Shown here: positions 1 through 6,680 of the stretch, piece after piece
How positions within the stretch are numbered: position 1 is the stretch's first letter
How the letters are laid out: each line of letters opens with the position of its first letter
Notes under the pieces: model-generated
Databases searched by the model: none
Seen by the model: only the letters and a program-made list of their open reading frames with translations
What the model was told of the DNA's origin: nothing
Assembly: GCA_027307295.1 (NCBI GenBank)
Contig: DAHUXF010000112.1
Span: forward strand, 1-8,193
DNA length: 8,193 bases
Direction: 5' to 3'
Source of the DNA: Acidobacteriaceae bacterium
Lineage (GTDB): Bacteria > Acidobacteriota > Terriglobia > Terriglobales > Acidobacteriaceae
Translations under genes and position numbers: made by a program

Positions 1-2429
1 GTTTCCGCATCCTGCCGCTCTTCCTGGCTCGTTGACGGCAATGCTATTTCCAGAACCTCTTCAATCGTGCTGACGAAGTGTACGTTCACGCCTTCCAGTT
101 GCTCCGGGGTAAGGTCTTCTTCCACGTTCATGCGATTGTCAGCAGGAAAAAGAACATCCTTTACGCCGGCGCGCTTGGCGGCCAGGAATTTTTCCTTGAC
201 CCCGCCGATCGGCAGCACATTACCACTTAAGGTAATCTCGCCCGTCATGCCGGTGAGAGGACGCACGGGCCGGTCGCACAACAGCGAAACCAGGGCTGTT
301 GCCATGGTCACGCCGGCTGATGGGCCGTCCTTGGGAATGGCTCCGGCAGGAACGTGGATATGTATATCGTGGTCCTTGAAGAACTCCTCTGAAATATGGA
401 GTTTCTCCGCGTTGGAGCGCACCCAGGTCAATGCGGCCTGCATGGATTCCTGCATGACCTGTCCGAGCTGGCCGGTCATGGTGAAGCCACCCTTCCCTTT
501 CATCTTGTTCGCTTCAATGAAAAGAATGTCGCCGCCGGAGGGAGTCCACGCCAGCCCCACGGCAACACCGGAGCGCTTGGTGCGCTCTGCAATTTCCGTG
601 TCGATGCGGATCTTGATCCCGCCCAGAAACTCCTGCACAATCTCCCGCGTCACGGTGAGCTTGTCGGTTTTTCCTTCGGCAATGCGGCGCGCCTGCTTGC
701 GGCAGATGGTGCCGATATTGCGCTCCAGGTTGCGCACGCCGGCTTCCCGCGTGTAATGCCGGCTGATAAACCGGACTGCGTCCTCCGGAATTTCAATCTG
801 CTCTTTGTTCAGGCCGTTCTCTTCAATCTGCTTGGGAATTAAATACCGTTCAGCGATGTGGGTCTTATCGTCTTCGGTGTAACCCTGAAGTTCGATAATC
901 TCCATGCGGTCGCGCAGCGGCTCTGGAATTGTATCCAGCATATTGGCCGTGCATATAAACAATACTTTGGACAAGTCGAACGGCACATCAAGATAGTTAT
1001 CGCGGAATGTGGAGTTCTGCTCAGGATCAAGCGTTTCCAGCAGCGCCGATGACGGATCGCCGCGGAAATCGCGCCCCAGCTTGTCCACTTCATCCAGGAC
1101 AAAGACCGGATCGTTGGTCTCAGCGCGACGCACTCCCTGAATGATCTGCCCAGGTAGCGCGCCAATGTACGTGCGCCGATGGCCGCGAATCTCAGCTTCA
1201 TCATGCACGCCGCCCAGCGAGAGACGCACGAATTTGCGCTCCAGCGCGCGGGCAATACTGCGCCCCAGCGAGGTCTTGCCTACTCCCGGAGGTCCAACAA
1301 AGCACAGGATTGGCCCTTTCATATTGGGCTTAAGCCTGCGCACGGAAAGATAGTCAAGAATGCGGTCTTTGACCTTTTTCAGGTCGTAATGGTCCGCATC
1401 CAGCACTTCAGCAGCTTTGGGGATGTCCACTATCACGCCGCTGGATTTGGCCCATGGCAACACCGCCAGCCATTCAATGTAATTGCGCGTGACAGAATAA
1501 TCGGCGGCCATAGGAGACATCCGCGCCAGACGGTTGAGCTCCTTGGTAGCTTCTTTCTTTACTTCTTCCGGCATGCCGGCCGCGTCAATCTTCTGGCGCA
1601 GTTCCTCCACGTCGCGCTGCGTCTCATCCTGTTCGCCCAGTTCTTTCTGGATGGCCTTCATCTGCTCGCGCAGATAGTATTCCCGCTGGGACTGCTGCAC
1701 CTGGTCCTGCACTTCATTTTGTATTTTGTTACGCAGCTGCTGGACCTCAAGCTCCTTGGCCAAATGCTGATTGATGGCCTGCAACCGGCGGGCTACATCC
1801 GGCGTTTCCAGGATTTCCTGCTTGTCTTTGGTAGAAAGGAAAGGCAGCGAGGAAGCGATAAAGTCCACCAGGCGTCCGGGCTCTTCGATGTTGATGGCCA
1901 CGGTCTGCAATTCATCTGAAAGCGTGGGCGAGCCCGCCACGATCTGCTGGAAGAGCGTCAGCACGTTGCGCTGCAGCGCCTCAACTTCCGGCGACATGTC
2001 CGTGTCTTCGTCCACAATTGGCCCAACATCCGCGCGCAGAAAGGGCGTTAGCTGGGTAAAGTCCTTGAGCTTGCCGCGGTTCAAGCCTTCAGTAAAAACA
2101 AAAAGGCTCTGGTTTGGCATCTTGACGACTTTATGCACAGTCGCCAGTGTTCCAATGCTGTATAAATCAGTTGGCTGCGGGGCGTCCACGCGGGCCTCCC
2201 GCTGCGCCACTACCAAAATGGTTTTTTCTTCTCCGAGCGAGTTAATCAGTTGAATTGAACTCTCGCGCCCCACAGTGAGCGGCAGAACAGCATGCGGAAA
2301 AAGGACCGTATCCCGCACCGGTAGAACCGGAATGCTCTTTTGCTGTTCATCCATGATTTGTTGCCTCTCCTGCTGTTGCTCCGGCGCCGCTCCCGGTTCG
2401 ACATTACTATTACGCGTTTCAGACGCCAT
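1..2429 (-). CDS. lon: Lon ATP-dependent serine protease (LonA type), C-terminus cut by window edge
   Basis: Lon is a cytoplasmic hexameric AAA+ protease that unfolds and degrades misfolded and regulatory proteins. About 809 codons are visible in one unbroken frame. Seen in order: the N-terminal substrate-binding domain beginning with IPVLPVRDTVLFP (about residues 33-45), a charged helical region (about 230-330), a Walker A GPPGVGKT at 379-386, a Walker B VFVLDEVD with D446 and E447, and the protease domain with catalytic Ser704 in DGPSAG and Lys747 in GGVKEK. The Ser-Lys spacing of 43 equals that of E. coli S679/K722. The family is usually about 780-820 residues, so only a few residues are probably missing. 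The ATG at 2429 has AAGGA 8 nt upstream. An ATG at 2354 (residue 26), with GAGG 9 nt upstream, is the alternative and would remove a Gln/Glu-rich tail that is not part of the conserved domain. Identity is very secure; the exact start is not. Confidence 0.97.
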   Translation of the reverse strand, partial: MASETRNSNVEPGAAPEQQQERQQIMDEQQKSIPVLPVRDTVLFPHAVLPLTVGRESSIQLINSLGEEKTILVVAQREARVDAPQPTDLYSIGTLATVHKVVKMPNQSLFVFTEGLNRGKLKDFTQLTPFLRADVGPIVDEDTDMSPEVEALQRNVLTLFQQIVAGSPTLSDELQTVAINIEEPGRLVDFIASSLPFLSTKDKQEILETPDVARRLQAINQHLAKELEVQQLRNKIQNEVQDQVQQSQREYYLREQMKAIQKELGEQDETQRDVEELRQKIDAAGMPEEVKKEATKELNRLARMSPMAADYSVTRNYIEWLAVLPWAKSSGVIVDIPKAAEVLDADHYDLKKVKDRILDYLSVRRLKPNMKGPILCFVGPPGVGKTSLGRSIARALERKFVRLSLGGVHDEAEIRGHRRTYIGALPGQIIQGVRRAETNDPVFVLDEVDKLGRDFRGDPSSALLETLDPEQNSTFRDNYLDVPFDLSKVLFICTANMLDTIPEPLRDRMEIIELQGYTEDDKTHIAERYLIPKQIEENGLNKEQIEIPEDAVRFISRHYTREAGVRNLERNIGTICRKQARRIAEGKTDKLTVTREIVQEFLGGIKIRIDTEIAERTKRSGVAVGLAWTPSGGDILFIEANKMKGKGGFTMTGQLGQVMQESMQAALTWVRSNAEKLHISEEFFKDHDIHIHVPAGAIPKDGPSAGVTMATALVSLLCDRPVRPLTGMTGEITLSGNVLPIGGVKEKFLAAKRAGVKDVLFPADNRMNVEEDLTPEQLEGVNVHFVSTIEEVLEIALPSTSQEERQDAE

Positions 2430-2511
2430 ATTTTTTATCCTTGATATGAATACGCTCACATTTGATGATTGCGATGTTCGAAAAGATGCAGTTCAGCGTC
2501 CGAAATTGTTG

Positions 2512-2540
2512 ATTTTACCATTGTTTTCTGACATTTCCAA
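2512..2540 (-). promoter_or_regulatory. Predicted sigma-70-type promoter of lon
   Basis: Read on the minus strand, TTGGAA (2540-2535, 4 of 6 to the -35 consensus) is followed after exactly 17 bp by TAAAAT (2517-2512, 5 of 6 to TATAAT). Transcription would begin near 2505, giving a leader of about 75 nt before the lon ATG at 2429. No heat-shock sigma-32-like element was recognised. The -35 hexamer overlaps the inverted repeat at 2537-2562, which suggests control by a bound protein. This is prediction from sequence only. Confidence 0.5.
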
Positions 2541-2562
2541 AGAACGGGCTTAGGTTCTTTGG
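2537..2562. repeat. Perfect 9-8-9 inverted repeat over the lon -35 region
   Basis: CCAAAGAAC (2537-2545) is followed after 8 bp by its exact reverse complement GTTCTTTGG (2554-2562). The left arm overlaps the predicted lon -35 hexamer by four bases. The geometry resembles an operator for a dimeric repressor. The sequence does not match CIRCE (HrcA, TTAGCACTC/GAGTGCTAA) or HAIR (HspR, CTTGAGT/ACTCAAG). As RNA it would also form a stable hairpin, but no T-tract follows on either strand, so a simple intrinsic terminator is unlikely. Confidence 0.55.
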
Positions 2563-2672
2563 GGGAGTAACCCAAACCCTTGACCTGTCCTTTGCTTCAG
2601 GTGGCAACCCTCTGAACAATGGTGTCCTGTTCAAGACGCTTTGGGCCTTGTGCTTTGCGTAATGACCTCCTT
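2558..2672 (-). ncRNA. Candidate structured RNA or leader between pheA and lon
   Basis: This 315-bp gap (2430-2744) has no supported gene but is rich in complementary segments. On the minus strand, GGCCCAAA (2647-2640) can pair with UUUGGGUU (2576-2569); the outer two pairs are G-U only on this strand, which favours it as the sense strand. CUUGA (2635-2631) stacks inside with UCAAG (2583-2579). Enclosed are two smaller repeats, ACCTG/CAGGT (2583-2587, 2598-2602) and TGAACA/TGTTCA (2613-2618, 2628-2633). The part from CACCUGAAG to GGGUUAC faintly resembles the 3' half of E. coli 6S RNA (CACCUUGAACC then CAAGGGUUACAG), but the matching 5' half is not evident. It may instead be a leader, a decayed sequence or chance. 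No promoter was identified for it. Confidence 0.22.
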
Positions 2673-2744
2673 GGTATGCTATCCAAATTCAGGATAGGCA
2701 TCAGGGTACGCCAGGTTTTTAAAGGCAAAGTAGCAAAAAGCCCG

Positions 2745-3554
2745 TCATTTCGCCCTGGGGTATATGCCCAGCACCTTTACAAACCCGGCAATTTCCTCCA
2801 ACTGATTCAAGGCCAGACACATAGCCTGGTCGTCTCCACTTAAAACGTCCACAAAAAAACAATATTCCCAGGGCTTGCCCCGCACGGGTCGCGACTCAAT
2901 TTTGCTGAGATCGAGATCACGCAGAGCAAAAACGCTGAGAGCCTTGAACAAAGCTCCAGAGACATTCTTCAAACCGAATGCTAAAGAAGTCTTATCGGCC
3001 TGCAGACCGGATTTCTTACTCTTTTTGATAAGAAAAAAACGGGTGAAGTTTTGTTTATCATCTTCCAGGGCGGGAAGAAGAACCTTGCCGCCATATTCTT
3101 GTCCCGCCTGCCGACTGGCAATGGCAGCAGTGTCGTGCAGTTTGCCGGCAACCACGTGCTTCACGCTGCCGGCGGTATCATAAAAGGGCACGGGCACAAT
3201 CCGGCGATGGCGGCGAAAGAAATTGCGACACTGGTCCAGCGCCACCGGGTGCGACAGTACCTGGCGGACATCCCTCAATTTAGTGCCCGGAGCGGCAATA
3301 AGATTGTGTTGGATGCGCAAACGCATTTCAGCATGGACAAAAACTTCACGCTCCATCAGAAGATCAAGATGCTCGCCCACAGGTCCCGCCAAAGTGTTCT
3401 CCACTGGAATAGCGGCTGCTTGTACGTGGCGGGAATCAAGCGCGTCAAATACCTGCACTGAAGTGGCGCAGGCCACAACCTGTGCGCCTGGCAAAAAATG
3501 CAAGGCAGCCTGATGACTGAATGCTCCAAGTTCTCCCTGAATCGCAATTCTCAT
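2745..3554 (-). CDS. pheA: Prephenate dehydratase, monofunctional, with ACT regulatory domain
   Basis: This enzyme converts prephenate to phenylpyruvate, the committed step to phenylalanine, in the cytoplasm. The 269-residue product has the catalytic domain at about 1-178: the start MRIAIQGELGAFSHQAA is typical of the family, IPVENTLAGPVGEHLDLL lies at about 49-66, and the catalytic TRF motif is at 171-173. A C-terminal ACT domain (about 188-265) contains GALF (200-203) and ESRP (220-223), the motifs that bind phenylalanine for feedback inhibition. No chorismate mutase domain is fused, so chorismate mutase must be encoded elsewhere. Length fits monofunctional bacterial enzymes (about 270-290). 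The ATG at 3554 agrees with the family start although its ribosome site is weak, and no better upstream start exists in frame. The gene lies 315 bp upstream of lon on the same strand; five T residues follow the stop (minus strand 2739-2735) but with no convincing stem. Confidence 0.96.
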   Translation of the reverse strand: MRIAIQGELGAFSHQAALHFLPGAQVVACATSVQVFDALDSRHVQAAAIPVENTLAGPVGEHLDLLMEREVFVHAEMRLRIQHNLIAAPGTKLRDVRQVLSHPVALDQCRNFFRRHRRIVPVPFYDTAGSVKHVVAGKLHDTAAIASRQAGQEYGGKVLLPALEDDKQNFTRFFLIKKSKKSGLQADKTSLAFGLKNVSGALFKALSVFALRDLDLSKIESRPVRGKPWEYCFFVDVLSGDDQAMCLALNQLEEIAGFVKVLGIYPRAK

Positions 3555-3795
3555 GTCGTCACTAACAATAGCGCTTCTGGCAAGAGGCCGCCACCTTCAA
3601 ACCCGCCGGAGCTTAAATAAAAAATTCCGGCTTTCTTGGATTTTCTTAATTGCACCTCATTCAAAAGAGAAATTCCCGGCTCCGGACGCAAAGGCCAGTC
3701 AGTGCTCCTTGTTTCAGCAGCTCTCGATTGCTTGCAACCATGCCGGGCATAAGTAGCCTCAAAGCTATTAGCAAGTTTGTTAATGCGAGGGTGAC
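3555..3795. other. Divergent intergenic spacer, pheA / Lmo0937-like gene
   Basis: These 241 bp separate the minus-strand pheA from the plus-strand small genes and should hold both promoters. I see no promoter good enough to call on either strand. A 6-bp inverted repeat, GCCGGA (3605-3610) and TCCGGC (3626-3631), encloses an A-rich 15-nt loop and is followed on the plus strand by a T-rich stretch; no plus-strand gene ends here, so it is not obviously a terminator. No phenylalanine-rich leader peptide was found upstream of pheA. Confidence 0.4.
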
Positions 3796-3948
3796 ATGCT
3801 TTGGACTCTGTTTGTGATTCTTCTTGTTCTATGGCTGCTGGGAGTGGTTAGCAGCTACACCATGGGCGGATTCATACACTTGCTGCTCGTGCTGGCCTTG
3901 ATTGCTCTGGTCTTCCAGTTGATCACCGGCAGACGCGCCGCAATTTAG
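3796..3948 (+). CDS. Lmo0937-family small membrane protein
   Basis: This 50-residue ORF begins MLWTLFVILLVLWLLGVVSS and continues through YTMGGFIHLLLVLALIALVF to a short basic end, GRRAAI. Two hydrophobic segments (about residues 3-19 and 25-43) are joined by a short turn containing YTMGG, so it is predicted to be a two-pass inner-membrane miniprotein. The pattern LWxLG, then a Tyr-Thr-hydrophobic-Gly-Gly turn before the second helix, is that of the Lmo0937 family, common in soil bacteria and of unknown biochemical function. A GAGGG ribosome site sits about 6 nt before the ATG at 3796. The next gene, CsbD-like, starts 55 bp downstream in the same direction, suggesting one stress-related transcript. 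Family assignment is from recognised pattern; function is not known. Confidence 0.85.
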   Translation: MLWTLFVILLVLWLLGVVSSYTMGGFIHLLLVLALIALVFQLITGRRAAI

Positions 3949-4003
3949 CAGACGACCTTTGAAAATCAACAGCTGCACAAGTGGATCGGAAGGGGATAGT
4001 TTT

Positions 4004-4276
4004 ATGGATAAAGATCGTATTAAGGGCACAGCGCAAGATGTAACCGGGCGCGCGAAGCGCCAAATGGGCGAATGGACTGGCAACGTAAAAACCCAGACTG
4101 AAGGTCTGGCTGAGCAGGCCGAGGGCAAGGCCCGCAATGCGGTGGGCAAAGCGAAAGATGCCGTGCGGGACGCTGCCAACAAGTTAGACGAAAAAATCCA
4201 TGATAAGAAGATCGAGCACGAAGAGAAAAAGCAACACGAAGAGAAACAGGAAGAGCGCAAGAAAGACGTGGCCTAG
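4004..4276 (+). CDS. CsbD-like stress protein with charged C-terminal tail
   Basis: The 90-residue product starts MDKDRIKGTAQDVTGRAKRQ, the signature of the CsbD family (general-stress proteins first seen under sigma-B control in Bacillus subtilis). It is hydrophilic, with repeated Lys/Ala/Gly helical segments such as GLAEQAEGKARNAVGKAKDA (34-53), and has no signal peptide or membrane segment. CsbD proteins are usually about 60-70 residues; here residues about 61-90 form an extra Lys/Glu/His-rich helix-prone tail. The ATG at 4004 is preferred over an in-frame TTG at 3959 because AAGGGGAT lies 6 nt before it and the family start matches exactly. It probably shares a transcript with the small membrane protein upstream and ends at the terminator 18 bp downstream. 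The molecular role of the family is unresolved. Confidence 0.92.
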   Translation: MDKDRIKGTAQDVTGRAKRQMGEWTGNVKTQTEGLAEQAEGKARNAVGKAKDAVRDAANKLDEKIHDKKIEHEEKKQHEEKQEERKKDVA

Positions 4277-4293
4277 TTAGCTCTTTGCCAAAC

Positions 4294-4331
4294 AAAATAA
4301 AGGCGTCCCAACCAGGGTCGCCTTTATTTTT
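4294..4331. terminator. Strong intrinsic terminator, probably bidirectional
   Basis: AAAATAAAGGCG (4294-4305) and CGCCTTTATTTT (4319-4330) form a 12-bp stem, extended by CCC/GGG across a T-T mismatch, with a 5-nt loop at 4310-4314. The arms supply a T-rich end on both strands. It ends the CsbD transcript on the plus strand and is also placed to stop the minus-strand hyuA transcript, which converges from the right. Confidence 0.9.
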
Positions 4332-4415
4332 ACCAAGCACGAAACTTTTACCATCGCTTCGGGTTTTGGATGATACAGCCGCAAAAGGCATTATCTCTCT
4401 TTGGTTGAAGTTGTT

Positions 4416-4449
4416 CAGGGAGGCGTTCTCCGGAATGCCTCCCTGTTTT
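4416..4449 (+). terminator. Second intrinsic terminator (plus-strand polarity)
   Basis: CAGGGAGGC (4416-4424) pairs with GCCTCCCTG (4437-4445); the stem continues through a G-T wobble and TTC/GAA to a TCCG tetraloop at 4429-4432, giving 13 base pairs. TTTTATTT follows on the plus strand, while the minus-strand exit lacks a T-tract. It therefore looks like a terminator for rightward transcription, 85 nt beyond the first. It may be a backup for the CsbD transcript or the end of a short unannotated RNA. Confidence 0.8.
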
Positions 4450-4473
4450 ATTTGAATAGATGGTTCGACCCGG

Positions 4474-6579
4474 TCAGGACCGCTCGATCACCAGGTTCCC
4501 ATGGGGGTCTTTACGGAAAGCAAAACCCGGTGGAACGACCGTGGTAGCGCTGTATTCGGTAATGATCGCCGGACCACGATAGCTGGTTCCCTGCTTCAGA
4601 AAATCGCGCGGCATGACCGCCGTTTTGTAGTTCCTGCCGCCAAAATGGACCATGGCGCTGGACCGCTGAAGCTTTCCTGCGCTCATCTGTATCTTCAACC
4701 GCGATAGTTTTTCCGGTGAAGCTACACGTCCGCGCACGCGTACAGTAACGATTTCCACTTCCCGCTCCGGGCTGCTGTAACCATAGCGTCTTTTGTGCTC
4801 GGCATGGAAGCGCGAGAGCACATTAAAGCGGTAAGGCAGGTTCAGCTCATATCCCTGGCCGCGATAGCGCACGTCACAACTTGGCTCAAAAACTGCTCTT
4901 CCCCGCCACTCTTCTTTTTTGAGCTCAGCGGCAATATTGCGCTGGAGTTCAGAGAAGATTCCCTCCAGCTTTTTTACCGGCAAGGTGTGAGAATTGGCGG
5001 CATCGGCCTTGCCGGATGCGGGAGCAACGCGCAGTAAGACGGTGCGTGAGTGGTCTTTTACCACGTCACTAATCAGAATTCCCAGCGCAGAAAGCGCTCC
5101 AGGATAAGCAGGCACAACCACGCGCGGAATACGCAGCGCCTGCGCCAACTCACAGGCGTGCATGGCGCCTGCGCCACCAAAAGCCACCAGCGCGAACTGC
5201 CGTGGATCATAGCCGCGCTCAATGGAGACTACGCGAATGGCTTTCTCCATGTTGGCGTTCACTACGCGCACAACCCCTTCAGCGAAGTCTTCTACTGAGA
5301 GTTTGCTGCCGTTTTCCTTCAGCCATTCCTGCACGCGCCTCTGTGTACGCGGCAAGTTGAGTTGAAAATCACCGCCCAGAAACTGGTCAGCGGGCAGACG
5401 GCCAAGAAGCAGGTTGGCATCGGTCACGGTGGGGCGGTCTCCTTTGCCGTAACAGATGGGACCAGGATCGGCCCCAGCCGATTCGGGACCAACGCGCAAG
5501 GATCCGCCAGCATCGAAGCGCGCCAGCGATCCACCGCCCGCTCCAACGGTGTGAATATCAAGGACCGGCACGCGCACCGGCAATCCGGCAACATCAGCTT
5601 CATTCGTAGTGGCGGGCTGGCCATCCACCAGGGCGACGTCCGTAGAGGTTCCGCCCATATCAAAGGTGATAATCCGTTCAAAACCGCTGCGTGCCGATAC
5701 CGCCGCAGCGCCCACAATGCCTCCGGCTGGACCTGAGAGCACGGTCCGGACGGGTTGTTGTGCGGCGGTCTCCAAAGCGGTGATTCCACCACTGGACTGC
5801 ATTACAAAAATCCGCGCTTCGTTCCTCTTACCCGCTCCCTTGCCTGTCCGCTCCTGCAACTTGCGCAGATAGGTTTGCATGACCGGCTGAAGATAAGCAT
5901 TCACCAGGACGGTGCTGGCACGTTCATATTCACGGAACTCCGGGAGAATTTCATGTGACACGGAGACCGGAAGATTGAGCGTGCCCAGGGCCGCAGCCAC
6001 AACCTTTTCATTCGCAGGGTTAGCGAAGGAAAACAACAATGAGAGAGCGATGGCCTGCGGCCGTTCAGCGTCAATCCGGGCAACCAATGCCGCCAATACC
6101 GTTGATTCAGGAGCGTGGAGAATTACTCCTTCCGCAGAGGTGCGCTCTTTAACGCCAAAGCGCAACTCAGCGGGGGCCAGCGCAGGCTCGCGCTCAAAGA
6201 AAAAGTCATACAGTTTGGGGCGGTGCTGGCGGCCAATTTCAATGGAGTCTTCAAACCCCGCCGTTGTCACAAATGCAATCCGCGCGCCTTTGCGCTGCAA
6301 TAATGTGTTGGTCCCCACCGTTGAGCCGTGGAGCACCGTTACCTGCTCCGTGCTTCCGGCAATCTTATGCACCGCTCCGGCAATGGCCTCTGCGGGATCT
6401 GCGGGCGTGGAAAAAACCTTCAGGACGCGCAGCGTGGAGCCATCCAGCCACACGCAGTCAGTGAAGGTTCCGCCGCTATCAATGGCAATCCTGATACCCG
6501 AGTTCACGCTGGCTGATTTTTGCGAAGATCTGGCTCTTTCCAATCGGGTTGTCACTCTTTTTTCCAGTCGAGTCGTCAC
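4474..6579 (-). CDS. Hydantoinase/oxoprolinase family protein, A subunit (HyuA-like)
   Basis: Members of this ASKHA-fold family use ATP to open hydantoin, 5-oxoproline or related rings, normally with a separate B subunit. The 701-residue frame shows the N-terminal phosphate-binding motif IDSGGTFTDCVW (33-44), HGSTVGTNTLLQRKGA (84-99), the IGRQHRPKLYD block (115-125), SSGG (262-265) and SGPAGG (282-287), the second phosphate motif FDMGGTSTDVALVDG (306-320), HTVGAGGGS (343-351), FGGAGAMHACELA (467-479) and a C-terminal RYRGQGYEL (571-579). It appears complete. Substrate cannot be fixed from sequence. The frame opens at GTG 6579, but conserved sequence begins only near residue 28, so GTG 6555 (residue 9) or GTG 6507 (residue 25) may be the real start. 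No hyuB lies on either side: upstream is a GNAT gene about 100 bp away and downstream is a terminator and a convergent gene. Confidence 0.93.
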   Translation of the reverse strand: MTTRLEKRVTTRLERARSSQKSASVNSGIRIAIDSGGTFTDCVWLDGSTLRVLKVFSTPADPAEAIAGAVHKIAGSTEQVTVLHGSTVGTNTLLQRKGARIAFVTTAGFEDSIEIGRQHRPKLYDFFFEREPALAPAELRFGVKERTSAEGVILHAPESTVLAALVARIDAERPQAIALSLLFSFANPANEKVVAAALGTLNLPVSVSHEILPEFREYERASTVLVNAYLQPVMQTYLRKLQERTGKGAGKRNEARIFVMQSSGGITALETAAQQPVRTVLSGPAGGIVGAAAVSARSGFERIITFDMGGTSTDVALVDGQPATTNEADVAGLPVRVPVLDIHTVGAGGGSLARFDAGGSLRVGPESAGADPGPICYGKGDRPTVTDANLLLGRLPADQFLGGDFQLNLPRTQRRVQEWLKENGSKLSVEDFAEGVVRVVNANMEKAIRVVSIERGYDPRQFALVAFGGAGAMHACELAQALRIPRVVVPAYPGALSALGILISDVVKDHSRTVLLRVAPASGKADAANSHTLPVKKLEGIFSELQRNIAAELKKEEWRGRAVFEPSCDVRYRGQGYELNLPYRFNVLSRFHAEHKRRYGYSSPEREVEIVTVRVRGRVASPEKLSRLKIQMSAGKLQRSSAMVHFGGRNYKTAVMPRDFLKQGTSYRGPAIITEYSATTVVPPGFAFRKDPHGNLVIERS
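6532..6579 (-). repeat. Tandem 24-bp duplication at the hyuA 5' end
   Basis: Two adjacent units encode (V/M)TTRLEKR and VTTRLERA. The first 19 bases of each unit differ at three positions, all transitions and all silent (Thr, Thr and Leu codons). Each unit begins with a possible GTG start. This is direct observation; whether the stretch is translated is unknown. Confidence 0.7.
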
Positions 6580-6593
6580 TCTGGTGTCGTCAT
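6576..6593 (-). other. Five-codon mini-ORF overlapping the hyuA GTG
   Basis: An ATG at 6593 reads M-T-T-P-E and stops at a TGA (6578-6576) that overlaps the GTG (6579-6577) opening the hyuA frame. It is out of frame with hyuA. Its start has only AGG directly against the ATG, so its own ribosome site is poor. It may permit translational coupling, may be a remnant of a shifted start, or may be chance. Confidence 0.2.
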
Positions 6594-6680
6594 CCTGGGC
6601 AGCCCGACCAGCTATGAGGGCGAAATTGAAATGATCCTGAGGATGTTTATGCTACCACGGCAGGGCCGGGGCAAAACCTG

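Noticed and set aside
839..1255. Minus-strand ORF inside lon, considered as evidence of a lon frameshift
   Set aside because: It is another frame of the same strand. The start codon, Walker A, Walker B and catalytic Ser codons all lie in one frame, so lon is intact.
1179..1919. 246-codon plus-strand ORF opposite lon
   Set aside because: It is antisense to the conserved AAA+ and helical parts of lon; its His/Phe/Leu-rich composition is the usual shadow of the coding strand.
2679..2697. CTATCC/GGATAG inverted repeat as the pheA terminator
   Set aside because: The stem is only 6 bp and no T-tract follows on the minus strand.
2735..2757. Intrinsic terminator directly after pheA
   Set aside because: Five T residues follow a GGGC on the minus strand, but only about 3 bp of stem can be formed upstream, too weak to call.
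3553..3756. 67-codon plus-strand ORF in the pheA upstream spacer
   Set aside because: It starts within the pheA start codon, lacks a ribosome site, shows no recognisable domain and fills the region expected to hold promoters.
3717..3795. Promoter for the Lmo0937-like gene (TTGCTT then TAAGTA)
   Set aside because: Both hexamers match the consensus too poorly to support a call, and no alternative sigma-factor site was recognised.
5912..6634. 240-codon plus-strand ORF opposite hyuA
   Set aside because: It is antisense to the conserved N-terminal hydantoinase motifs and has no family resemblance of its own.
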